From assembly GCA_002339165.1 (NCBI GenBank), contig DDJS01000128.1, positions 1 to 13,165 of the forward strand: a stretch of 13,165 nucleotides of DNA. The letters run 5' to 3'. How positions within the stretch are numbered: position 1 is the stretch's first letter; each line of letters opens with the position of its first letter. This DNA is from Cellvibrionales bacterium UBA2618. Lineage in GTDB: Bacteria > Pseudomonadota > Gammaproteobacteria > Pseudomonadales > Porticoccaceae. The notes under the pieces are model-generated. The model had not been told where the DNA came from and searched no databases. It saw only the letters and a list, made by a program, of their open reading frames with translations. Positions 1 through 6,745 of the stretch are shown here, piece after piece. The position numbers and the translations under genes are program-made.

Positions 1-630
1 CAGTGTGTTCTGGATAAATTCTTGGACCTCGCGCCCACGCTCACCAATCAATCCAATCACCACCACATCGGCTAGCGTATTGCGCGTCAGCATACCCAGC
101 AAAACACTCTTACCGACACCAGAACCTGCGACCAACCCCAGGCGTTGGCCCCGCCCAAGGGTTAGGCAGGTGTTAATCGCCTTGATACCTGTATCGAGAA
201 TAGTGTCGATGGAACCACGCTCCATCGGATTAATGGGTAGCCCCTCAAGGCTCAGATAATCGCTGTACTCGACCGGCCCCTTGCCATCGAGCGGCTGGCC
301 AACACCATCGATTACGCGCCCCAATAAATTGTCGCCCAAACCGGCCTTCGAGTGGTTAGACCGCACCCAAACGCGTGCTCCCGGACCGAGACCTCCGGGA
401 TCAGTAAACGGCATAAGGTAGAGAACGTCGTCGTGAAAACCCACCACCTCGGCATCGACAAAGGTATCGTAGTCGACGTTTTCGACCTGACAATGTGCTC
501 CGAGCGGTGCCATAATCCCCTTGGCTTCAAGGGTTAAGCCCACGACTCGTACTAATTTTCCACTGCGCGATGCATCAGCCACCCGCGAGTTGGAGACCAG
601 ATCGTCGACCTGCGACGCAAAATCAAACAT
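1..630 (-). CDS. fliI: FliI, flagellar type III export ATPase (N-terminal part, cut by window edge)
   Basis: This is the ATPase of the flagellar type III export apparatus, which works with FliH and FliJ at the cytoplasmic face of the basal body. I translated the minus strand from the ATG at 630 and got 210 uninterrupted codons to the window edge. Family members are about 440-460 residues, so the C-terminal half lies outside. Residues 169-175 read GSGVGKS, the Walker A loop, followed by SVLLGM and later GLIGERGREVQEFI, which closely match the F1-beta-like FliI/YscN family. The N-terminal beta-barrel region (about 20-95) and the LLGRVIDGVGQPLDG segment are also typical. The start overlaps the last 8 bases of fliH and no clear Shine-Dalgarno precedes it, so translational coupling is likely. 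The family assignment is secure. Confidence 0.95.
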   Translation of the reverse strand, partial: MFDFASQVDDLVSNSRVADASRSGKLVRVVGLTLEAKGIMAPLGAHCQVENVDYDTFVDAEVVGFHDDVLYLMPFTDPGGLGPGARVWVRSNHSKAGLGDNLLGRVIDGVGQPLDGKGPVEYSDYLSLEGLPINPMERGSIDTILDTGIKAINTCLTLGRGQRLGLVAGSGVGKSVLLGMLTRNTLADVVVIGLIGERGREVQEFIQNTL

Positions 631-1642
631 TGGGATCAGGGTCGATATCGACTGTGTTGGGGAGGTCTTCAGCAACCGTTTCTATAGTCTCGCCCTGCGC
701 GTCAGGATCGTTAGTGCGCTCTAGGGCTTGCTCGGCATGAATCTCTTCTGAAGCGCTTTCAAGTACCCGCTCTTTGACTTGATGAGCGAATGGGCTAGGT
801 TCTTCACGGGATCTTGCTGGCATGGAAATACCGAGAACTTGCTCGGCTAACTTATCCATTCGCTGCTCAATTAAATCCTCTATAGCGGTATCATCAATCG
901 ATATTTTGACGCTGCCTTGGGACAGTGTGCGATCCGAGCGCAACTCTATGGTGCTGAACTCATCATATAATTCATCGCCAAACTGATCGCGATCGGCGGG
1001 ATGCAGATAAATCAGAATCGGCCCCTCTCCCTGACTTTCGACATCGTCCAAAGCCGCCTTAGCGATTCGTTCGATCGCCGAGGACGACAGCGATAACTCA
1101 CCGCGAACGAGTTGTTCAGCGAGATGCAACGCCAATTTCTTGAGCGGCTGATAGAATTCGGTCATATCGCTCTGCGCGGTGCGCAGAGAAGCAACCAATT
1201 GATCGAGATTATCTTTAGATTTCTGGTAGTGGGCCTCGGATTCAGCTCGGCCCTTTTCATAACCAGCGTCATGGGCTTCACGCTTGGCTTGCTGCAGCGC
1301 TTCTTCGGCGTATACCGCGGCCGCTTCTTGTAACTCACGCGCCTGGCGCTCGTCACTGACGGGCGAGCTGTCCATCGGGCCTTCGGTCGTGACCGGCGGG
1401 ATGTCCTCCAGCGAATCATTTTCGTCGGCGATAACTTCCTCTTCAAGCTCCTCGACGAACTCTTCCTGCCTAAGATCCTCGAGATCAACCACAGTCGGCG
1501 AAAATTGCTCAAAAGCCGCTTCTACCTGAGCAACTTGCTCGCCATCATTCCAACCGGCTGCCGCAAATTCTTTGGCTTTTTTGTCGGCAGTCAAAAGATC
1601 ATTGAGTCGCCAACTCACCGAAGTGTCATTAGACAAAGTCAT
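623..1642 (-). CDS. fliH: FliH, regulator of the flagellar export ATPase, with terminal extensions
   Basis: FliH binds FliI and tethers it to the C-ring and export gate. I chose the ATG at 1642 (339 residues), which overlaps the fliG end by 14 bases. A TTG at 1657 would add five residues, but TTG is a weaker start and neither candidate has an ideal ribosome site. An acidic N-terminal region (about 50-105) leads into a helical segment with a G127-xxx-G131 step, then the conserved FliH/YscL core (about 105-270, including ALHLAEQLVRGEL and ILIYLHPADRDQF). Trp11 may correspond to the N-terminal tryptophans of enteric FliH that dock onto FliN/FlhA; that is inference. The protein is longer than usual (about 230-270 residues). 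About 68 residues after the core form an acidic, probably disordered tail. The gene is flanked by fliG and fliI, the standard order. Confidence 0.92.
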   Translation of the reverse strand: MTLSNDTSVSWRLNDLLTADKKAKEFAAAGWNDGEQVAQVEAAFEQFSPTVVDLEDLRQEEFVEELEEEVIADENDSLEDIPPVTTEGPMDSSPVSDERQARELQEAAAVYAEEALQQAKREAHDAGYEKGRAESEAHYQKSKDNLDQLVASLRTAQSDMTEFYQPLKKLALHLAEQLVRGELSLSSSAIERIAKAALDDVESQGEGPILIYLHPADRDQFGDELYDEFSTIELRSDRTLSQGSVKISIDDTAIEDLIEQRMDKLAEQVLGISMPARSREEPSPFAHQVKERVLESASEEIHAEQALERTNDPDAQGETIETVAEDLPNTVDIDPDPNV

Positions 1643-2687
1643 CGCCTCTACCGGCAAGCACTAGGTCACCAGAATCAGACAGTTTACGCGCGGTGCGCAT
1701 GATATCTTTCTGAGCAATCTCCACATCGGTAATTCGAATCGGGCCCTTGGCCTCCATATCGTCCAAAAACATCACCTTGGCGCGCTGCGACATGTTGCCC
1801 AAGAATTTTTCCTTGGTTTCTTCATCGGCGCCCTTGAGCGCGGTCATTAGCTGGTCGTTTTCAATGTTTCGCATCAACACCTGAACCGCACGGTTATCCA
1901 CCGCAGCGAGGTTGTCAAAGGTAAACATGTTGTCCTGTATCGCTAATGCCAAGCCCTCATCAAGGGTAGTAACACCCTCCATGATTGCGTTTTCCATGTC
2001 GACTTTAACAAAGTTCATGATTTTTGCTGCAACCGGAACACCGCCCATGCTCGAAGATTTGGCCGATGAGCTAGAACTGAACTGTTCTTTCATAATGCCC
2101 TCGAGCTCTTCCATCGCGGAAGGTTGAACAGTTTCTAAACTTGCCACGCGTTGCATCACTTCTGCACGACTGTCTGGCGGCAAAAATCCGAGTACGTCTG
2201 CGGCGACATCGAATTCCAGAACCGAGAGGATAATGGCTACCACCTGGGGATGTTCTTCGCGGATCATTTCGCCGATCGATCGCGCGTCCATCCAACGCAA
2301 AATCTCCAGCCCCTTACTCGAGGCGCCAGGAAGGATCCGGCCCAGTACCGTCGCGGCTTTGTCATCACCTAGTGCACGCTTCAAGACATTTTCGACGTAA
2401 TCATTGTTACCAAGGCCGAGATTAGTCTGCGCCTTAATGGTAACAACGAAGTCGTCGAGCACGTAGTTGACCGTTTCTTGAGACAGATCGGCCACGCTGA
2501 CCATTGCGGCGCCTAGGGCTTGTACTTCCCGCGGGTTCAAAAAACGGATAATGTCAGCCGCCTGCTGCTCACCCAGCAGCAAAGTAATCACCGCTGCGCG
2601 CTCAGTGGTGGTGAGAACCTCGAGCTCTTCCTTGACCTTTTGCGAGACTCCGCCATCGGGTTGTTCGGCTACTGCTGCATCAGCCAT
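1629..2687 (-). CDS. fliG: FliG, flagellar motor switch protein
   Basis: FliG is the C-ring protein that binds the MS-ring (FliF) and whose C-terminal charges interact with the stator to generate torque. The product has 352 residues, near the family's usual length. The middle domain carries the EHPQ signature (EEHPQVVAIILS). The C-terminal torque domain has SQRA...LDDME...GPIRITDVE. By motif matching, R302, D309, D310 and R318 correspond to the enteric charged residues R281, D288, D289 and R297, so the motor interface looks intact. A GGxP-type segment after the serine-rich stretch (about 200-215) marks the linker region. The ATG at 2687 is preceded by AGGAG with an 8-base spacer, a good ribosome site. 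The gene lies 46 bp after fliF, and its end overlaps fliH by 14 bases. I see nothing damaged in it. Confidence 0.97.
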   Translation of the reverse strand: MADAAVAEQPDGGVSQKVKEELEVLTTTERAAVITLLLGEQQAADIIRFLNPREVQALGAAMVSVADLSQETVNYVLDDFVVTIKAQTNLGLGNNDYVENVLKRALGDDKAATVLGRILPGASSKGLEILRWMDARSIGEMIREEHPQVVAIILSVLEFDVAADVLGFLPPDSRAEVMQRVASLETVQPSAMEELEGIMKEQFSSSSSAKSSSMGGVPVAAKIMNFVKVDMENAIMEGVTTLDEGLALAIQDNMFTFDNLAAVDNRAVQVLMRNIENDQLMTALKGADEETKEKFLGNMSQRAKVMFLDDMEAKGPIRITDVEIAQKDIMRTARKLSDSGDLVLAGRGDDFV

Positions 2688-2733
2688 GGTATTTTCTCCT
2701 CTAAGCCCAAATGCGAGCGACTCAATAGACGGG

Positions 2734-4584
2734 TTAAGTAGCTTTGATCATTTTGCGTATAACACTGGCGACGCGGCTAGCATCTTCAGCAACAAGGTAC
2801 CTGACCAGCGCAACCTTGTCGTCATAACTGTTGGCAGTATCCAGCATGTCGGCCGAGATTGTGGATTTCTTCGGCTTCAACTTGGCCTTGATGTCATCCA
2901 GCGATTCAGGCTCTTCCTCTTGAATCATAGCCAGTTCTTCATCGGTCAGCTCACCATCCTGCCGCCGTGTCACTTTGGCCTCTTCGACCGTTTCGACCTG
3001 CGGCAAGTAAGACTTGAGGACGGGCCTAACGACGACAAACAATAACACGATAAAGGTCACTGCTGCGCCAAGACTCTTAGCGGTGCTCATGACCTGCGCA
3101 TTTTCATACCATTTAACCAGACTCTCCATCGGCACCGGCTTTTCAAATGCCGCTGCGACTACCGTAACGCTATCGCCACGCGCCTGATCGAAACCCACCA
3201 CGCCCTTGACCAAGTCAGTAAACCGGCCAAGTTCAGCTTCGCTAAATGCCTCAATCACTGGGCCAGCTGCCTCAACCGGAGCAGTTTCGGGCGCTTCTTC
3301 GCCCTCAGCCAAGACCGGGGCCGGAGGCGGTGGCGCGGTGACTTCGCGCTCATTAATGATAACCGCTACTGAAATTCGTTGGATGCTACCGCCCTGTCGC
3401 TTTACGTGACGAACCGCGCGATCGAGCTCATAATTTCGCGTTGTCTTGGTACTGCGCGCTCCTTCTGAACCGCCGAGGTCATCGCCCAGTTGTCCGTCTA
3501 CAACACCGGTCGACGCACCCGGAGTCGAGTTAGAAGTCGAGCCTGGGATGCCGCGAGCGTCCTCGCTGTTCCGCGCCTCGCGTGTGAGGATTTCAGAACG
3601 CGCCTTGGGCCCATTCGAGTTGTTGTCAAATTCTTCGTAAGTCGCCTCAGTCTCGGTAAAGTCCATTGTGACGTCAACTTCTGAACGCACATTGCTTGAT
3701 CCCACTACCGATGCCAGCAGCGCCTCGATACGATTTCTGTAGGTTTCTTCAATGCTCTGCTTGTGCTCCATCTGCGACGAGTTAAGTTGCATCGACGCGA
3801 AACTATTAGCATCGGTCAAGAGTTTGCCGCGCTGATCCACAACTACCACATCATCGGTAGCCAGATAGGGCACGCTGGAGGAAACCAAATGAATAATCGC
3901 CTCGACTTGCGAGTTTGAGATGATTCTTCCGGGATAAGGGTTGACCACTACAGACGCCTTTGCCGGAGTACGGTTGCGCACAAATACGCTTTGTTTTGGG
4001 GCGGCCAGATGCACGCGGGCCGATTGGACACTGGCAATCTGGGTAACGCTTCGAGCTAGTTCCTGCTCCATGGCCGCAACGTAACGGACCTGTTCCATAA
4101 ATTGACTGGTGGTCATCGATGCATCTTCGCTGAGAGATCCCATACCTCCAACCGAACCCTCTTGCGGCAGGCCGCGCGAGGCCAGAAATAGTCGCGCTTC
4201 GTGATATCGCTCATCGGACACCAATAAGTCACCCGACGCCTGGTCAATCTTAACGCCGAATTCAGCGCCCGCAAGCGCTTCAAAAGCGGCTTGCCGATCG
4301 GCCTCAGATAAACCTGGAAACAATGAGCGAAACGGTGGTTCTTTGGCGAGCGAATAGGCAATCAAAAACACCGCGATCGTTAACAGGGTAATAATTGCCG
4401 GCATGGCTTTGCGTACCGCTGGTTGCGACAGTACGTCGGCGGCATTGGGGAAAGACATCGCTGCGGCGGCGGGCAACATGTTGGGCTTGGACGCCCCTTG
4501 ACCAGCGGGAACGACTGCTCCGCCTGCGGCGGCGCCGGGTGCTTCTGCCATTAGCTCAGTGCCTGGCTCTACCGTGGTTGCCAT
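2734..4584 (-). CDS. fliF: FliF, flagellar MS-ring protein
   Basis: FliF is the inner-membrane ring protein on which the rotor and export gate are built. It has 616 residues, somewhat longer than the enteric protein (about 550). Residues 1-58 form an Ala/Gly/Pro-rich cytoplasmic leader, and the first membrane helix is about 61-80. The periplasmic ring-building region follows (FPGLSEADRQAAFEAL, LFLASRGLPQEG, ARVHLAAPKQSVFVR, ASVVVNPYPG), then a long Ser/Gly-rich loop (about 330-390). The second membrane helix is about 505-519, and the charged C-terminal tail (about 588-616, DDKVALVRYLVAEDASRVASVI) is the FliG-binding segment known from the family. The ATG at 4584 has GAGAG upstream at a suitable distance. 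Twenty-two bases separate it from fliE, and a stem-loop lies just upstream at the fliE end. Confidence 0.97.
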   Translation of the reverse strand: MATTVEPGTELMAEAPGAAAGGAVVPAGQGASKPNMLPAAAAMSFPNAADVLSQPAVRKAMPAIITLLTIAVFLIAYSLAKEPPFRSLFPGLSEADRQAAFEALAGAEFGVKIDQASGDLLVSDERYHEARLFLASRGLPQEGSVGGMGSLSEDASMTTSQFMEQVRYVAAMEQELARSVTQIASVQSARVHLAAPKQSVFVRNRTPAKASVVVNPYPGRIISNSQVEAIIHLVSSSVPYLATDDVVVVDQRGKLLTDANSFASMQLNSSQMEHKQSIEETYRNRIEALLASVVGSSNVRSEVDVTMDFTETEATYEEFDNNSNGPKARSEILTREARNSEDARGIPGSTSNSTPGASTGVVDGQLGDDLGGSEGARSTKTTRNYELDRAVRHVKRQGGSIQRISVAVIINEREVTAPPPPAPVLAEGEEAPETAPVEAAGPVIEAFSEAELGRFTDLVKGVVGFDQARGDSVTVVAAAFEKPVPMESLVKWYENAQVMSTAKSLGAAVTFIVLLFVVVRPVLKSYLPQVETVEEAKVTRRQDGELTDEELAMIQEEEPESLDDIKAKLKPKKSTISADMLDTANSYDDKVALVRYLVAEDASRVASVIRKMIKAT

Positions 4585-4606
4585 AATCTAACTCTCTTCA
4601 ATCAAA

Positions 4607-4948
4607 CTATACGGGCATATGAAGGATATCTTCATATGCCTTTAATACCTTGTTGCGGATCTGCAACGTTGCCTCAAAAGCCAAAGAGGACTTCTGCATA
4701 CCAATCACGACATCGGTCAAAGGGACGTTCTCGCCCTGCTCGTAGGCAACTCGTAACGCTTTTGATTCCATCTGCGTGCCATTGACTTCTTGAATGGCGC
4801 CCTTTACTGCTTCGGCAAATCCAACGCCATCTGTGCTGGCGCCCGTTCCCGGCACGGATGTGGCATTGATTCCATCTTGCGCCTGTGCTTGATAGTTGCG
4901 GATCTGACCGAGAACTGCCTCTATATTGGCTGTACTAGTGGGGTTCAT
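4607..4948 (-). CDS. fliE: FliE, MS-ring/rod junction protein
   Basis: FliE is a small type III-exported protein at the junction between the MS ring and the proximal rod. Its 113 residues fit the family's usual 100-115. The C-terminal half (FAEAVKGAIQEVNGTQ, then DVVIGMQKSSLAFEATLQIRNKVL and AYEDILHMPV) is characteristic. The N-terminal part is low in complexity, as expected for an export substrate. The ATG at 4948 is preceded by GGGAG with an 8-base spacer. The gene starts 11 bp after the FlrC-like regulator and ends 22 bp before fliF, so it is probably expressed as part of the regulator-fliEFGHI transcript. I found no separate -24/-12 promoter in the short gap before it. The last codons lie inside a strong stem-loop. 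Confidence 0.95.
   Translation of the reverse strand: MNPTSTANIEAVLGQIRNYQAQAQDGINATSVPGTGASTDGVGFAEAVKGAIQEVNGTQMESKALRVAYEQGENVPLTDVVIGMQKSSLAFEATLQIRNKVLKAYEDILHMPV
4614..4640 (-). promoter_or_regulatory. Perfect 11-bp inverted repeat across the fliE end
   Basis: The arms GGCATATGAAG and CTTCATATGCC are perfectly complementary around a 5-base centre. In the mRNA they form an 11-bp hairpin over the last fliE codons, just before its TAG stop and about 15-20 bases ahead of the fliF ribosome site. Only a short T run follows, so it is not a classical terminator. It may set fliE/fliF expression ratios or protect mRNA ends; that is inference. Confidence 0.55.
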
Positions 4949-4959
4949 TGCGATTCTCC

Positions 4960-6447
4960 CTAACGCGCGTAAGCTCTAGTGACGGTAATGCCCTGCTCGC
5001 GTAACTTTTGCAGCTTGTGGCGGAGAGTTCGAGGGCTGATGCCGAGCTTTTCAGCGGCTTCATCGCGACTTCTAGACATTTCAAGCGCCTCCATTATAGC
5101 CTGACATTCACTTTGCTGAACCGCGTGATCGAGCACCGAACGGCCATTTTCAGGCGCCATTACTGTATTGCTGCGCGCCGCAAATGCGTCGCGTCGCCCG
5201 TCTCCTTGCGCCATGCTAGAGCGAGCGGCACTGTAGTACGGACTGCCCTGCGTCCAATTGCGCGCCCTATCGCCCTGAGGCATATACTGCTCTGGCGGCG
5301 CCGAAAATTCGTCGTTGACATGTAGATCATCAAACAGTAAATGCTCGATATCAATGGAACGTTGGTTAGACAAAACCATAGCGCGCACTATCACGTTCTG
5401 TAGTTCGCGCACGTTACCCGGCCATGGATAAGAAATCAGTCGCTGTTGCGCGGCGTCACTAATAGTGGTCGGATGACTTGACGTATTCTGCAGCGCGACG
5501 AACTGCTCGGCGAGCGGCAGTATATCCAGCGGACGCTCACTAAGCGGCGGCAGCGAAAGTTTAAACGCGCTCAACCGGAAGTACAGATCTTCGCGGAAAC
5601 GATGCTCTGCAATCGCCTGCTTTAAATTACGATTGGTAGCGGCGATGACGCGGATATCCAGCGCAATTGACTTCTGTCCACCAATACGCACCACCGTACG
5701 CTCCTGAAGAATACGCAACAACTTGGCCTGCATCGAATAAGACATTTCACCAATCTCATCGAGAAAGATAGTGCCGCCTTGAGCCTGTTCAAAAAGCCCT
5801 TGTTGAATCTTGGAGGCGCCAGTAAATGATCCTTTCTCATGACCAAACAGCATATCCTCTACCAGGTTCTCTGGCATCGCAGCGCAATTGAAAGCAACAA
5901 AAGGCCCGTCAAATCTTGGCGAAGCGTCGTGGAGAATTCTCGACAAGACCTCTTTGCCTGCGCCCGTCGGGCCGGTGAGCAGAACGGTCACATCAACACG
6001 GGCAACGCGTTCAGCGAGCGCCAAAAGATTACGGCTGATAGGATCGGCGAAAACAAAGGCGCTAGTGTCGGTCTTTGGCTCGGCTACATTAGTGTCGACA
6101 ATATGGCGCCATTCCGCAGGCCCCAACTGCTCCGACGGCACCGCCGTGAGCGCACCTTGACGAACCGCCTCAATACCCAACTCGAACAGATCACGCGCCA
6201 CTCGAGTTATTACCTGAGCCGGTGAGCCTAAAGAAACCAGCTTCAACTGCAACTCTTTTAACGCCGTAGCGCAATTCGACAGACGAACTACAACGATCTC
6301 CGCCGAAGTAAAAGCTTCGTCATCGATGTCTAGCGAGTCGCCCATGCGAATATCGAAACCCTTGTCCAAAAAAGCCTGGCGCTGGGGGTCATTGAGTTGC
6401 TCAACTGGATCGATCCACAACATCGGAGTGCTATTGGTATTTGCCAC
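4960..6447 (-). CDS. FlrC/FleR-type sigma-54 activator with degenerate receiver domain
   Basis: This is a flagellar enhancer-binding protein of the FlrC/FleR type with 495 residues. Residues 9-105 resemble a response-regulator receiver in layout, but the phosphoacceptor position (IVVVRLSNC, about R55) is not aspartate and the usual lysine is missing. Phosphorylation therefore looks unlikely. The AAA+ domain is intact: Walker A GPTGAGKE (159-166), sigma-54-contacting loop GSFTGA (206-211, serine in place of the usual second alanine), Walker B FLDEIGEM (228-235), FREDLYFRL, and WPGNVRELQNVI. A low-complexity linker (about 373-445) leads to a Fis-type helix-turn-helix (AAEKLGISPRTLRHKL), a good match to FleR/FlrC. 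The start is a GTG at 6447 with AGAAGG seven bases upstream. It heads the fliEFGHI operon, 11 bp before fliE. Its usual kinase partner gene is not beside it. Confidence 0.88.
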   Translation of the reverse strand: MANTNSTPMLWIDPVEQLNDPQRQAFLDKGFDIRMGDSLDIDDEAFTSAEIVVVRLSNCATALKELQLKLVSLGSPAQVITRVARDLFELGIEAVRQGALTAVPSEQLGPAEWRHIVDTNVAEPKTDTSAFVFADPISRNLLALAERVARVDVTVLLTGPTGAGKEVLSRILHDASPRFDGPFVAFNCAAMPENLVEDMLFGHEKGSFTGASKIQQGLFEQAQGGTIFLDEIGEMSYSMQAKLLRILQERTVVRIGGQKSIALDIRVIAATNRNLKQAIAEHRFREDLYFRLSAFKLSLPPLSERPLDILPLAEQFVALQNTSSHPTTISDAAQQRLISYPWPGNVRELQNVIVRAMVLSNQRSIDIEHLLFDDLHVNDEFSAPPEQYMPQGDRARNWTQGSPYYSAARSSMAQGDGRRDAFAARSNTVMAPENGRSVLDHAVQQSECQAIMEALEMSRSRDEAAEKLGISPRTLRHKLQKLREQGITVTRAYAR

Positions 6448-6503
6448 TTTATTACCTTCTCTTTAACCAAGTTAAATTAAATTTGCCGCTTAACGGTATG
6501 TAA

Positions 6504-6519
6504 AGCAATATATATGCCA
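6504..6519 (-). promoter_or_regulatory. Sigma-54 (-24/-12) promoter of the flrC-like/fliEFGHI operon
   Basis: On the minus strand the sequence reads TGGCATATATATTGCT. It has the invariant GG and GC dinucleotides at exactly the spacing of the TGGCAC-N5-TTGCW consensus. The predicted transcription start is near 6493, leaving about 46 bases of leader before the GTG at 6447. It lies between two sigma-54 activator genes and points into the flagellar operon. The likely activator is the FleQ-like protein encoded just upstream (inference). Confidence 0.85.
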
Positions 6520-6558
6520 CATTTTTAAAGTGTTAAAATACAGTAAGTTAAAGATAGA

Positions 6559-6639
6559 GCGGCAAGAAAGTGTCAGTTATACGCCAGCGGCAAGAAGCGG
6601 TCATCAGCTTGCCAGTGGCAAACAGTCGGCAAACTGACA
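6559..6639. promoter_or_regulatory. Array of GGCAA elements, probable upstream activator sites
   Basis: GCGGCAA occurs at 6559 and 6587, both within the 11-bp direct repeat AGCGGCAAGAA (6558-6568, 6586-6596). GTGGCAA follows at 6615 and GTCGGCAA at 6625. The GGCAA cores begin at 6561, 6589, 6617 and 6628, spacings of 28, 28 and 11 bp. The third copy is half of a palindrome, TTGCCA-G-TGGCAA (6609-6621). TGTCAGTT (6571-6578) and AACTGACA (6632-6639) form an inverted pair around part of the array. The cores lie about 70-137 bp upstream of the predicted start, the usual position of sigma-54 enhancers. An inverted copy, TTGCCGC, lies at 6483-6489. Binding by the FleQ-like or FlrC-like protein is inference. 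Confidence 0.6.
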
Positions 6640-6745
6640 GGGGTGTTTAGAATGCGACAAGCGTGCCTTACGCACCGTTGGCGATAGCCATTGCGCGCTA
6701 TGCCATGCCGGCAATCGGGCCTGTAACCTTGGCTAGATTGACGCG

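Larger units (their letters stand above)
6448..6745. other. 298-bp control region between the two sigma-54 activator genes
   Basis: This gap sits where many relatives carry the sensor kinase gene fleS/flrB. I see no coding frame of note. It holds the -24/-12 promoter, the GGCAA array and, towards 6660-6720, several short imperfect inverted repeats downstream of the FleQ-like stop. None of these is followed by a T tract, so no clear terminator can be named. The 6460-6550 part is markedly AT-rich compared with its surroundings. Confidence 0.7.

Noticed and set aside
1643..1657. TTG start at 1657 for fliH
   Set aside because: It would add only five residues and has a weak ribosome site; the ATG at 1642 is preferred, though not proven.
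5839..6225. 128-codon plus-strand frame antisense to the FlrC-like gene
   Set aside because: It is a shadow of the well-supported AAA+ coding frame and has no family resemblance or ribosome site.
6660..6720. Imperfect hairpins after the FleQ-like stop as a terminator
   Set aside because: Stems are short or mismatched and no T tract follows on the minus strand.
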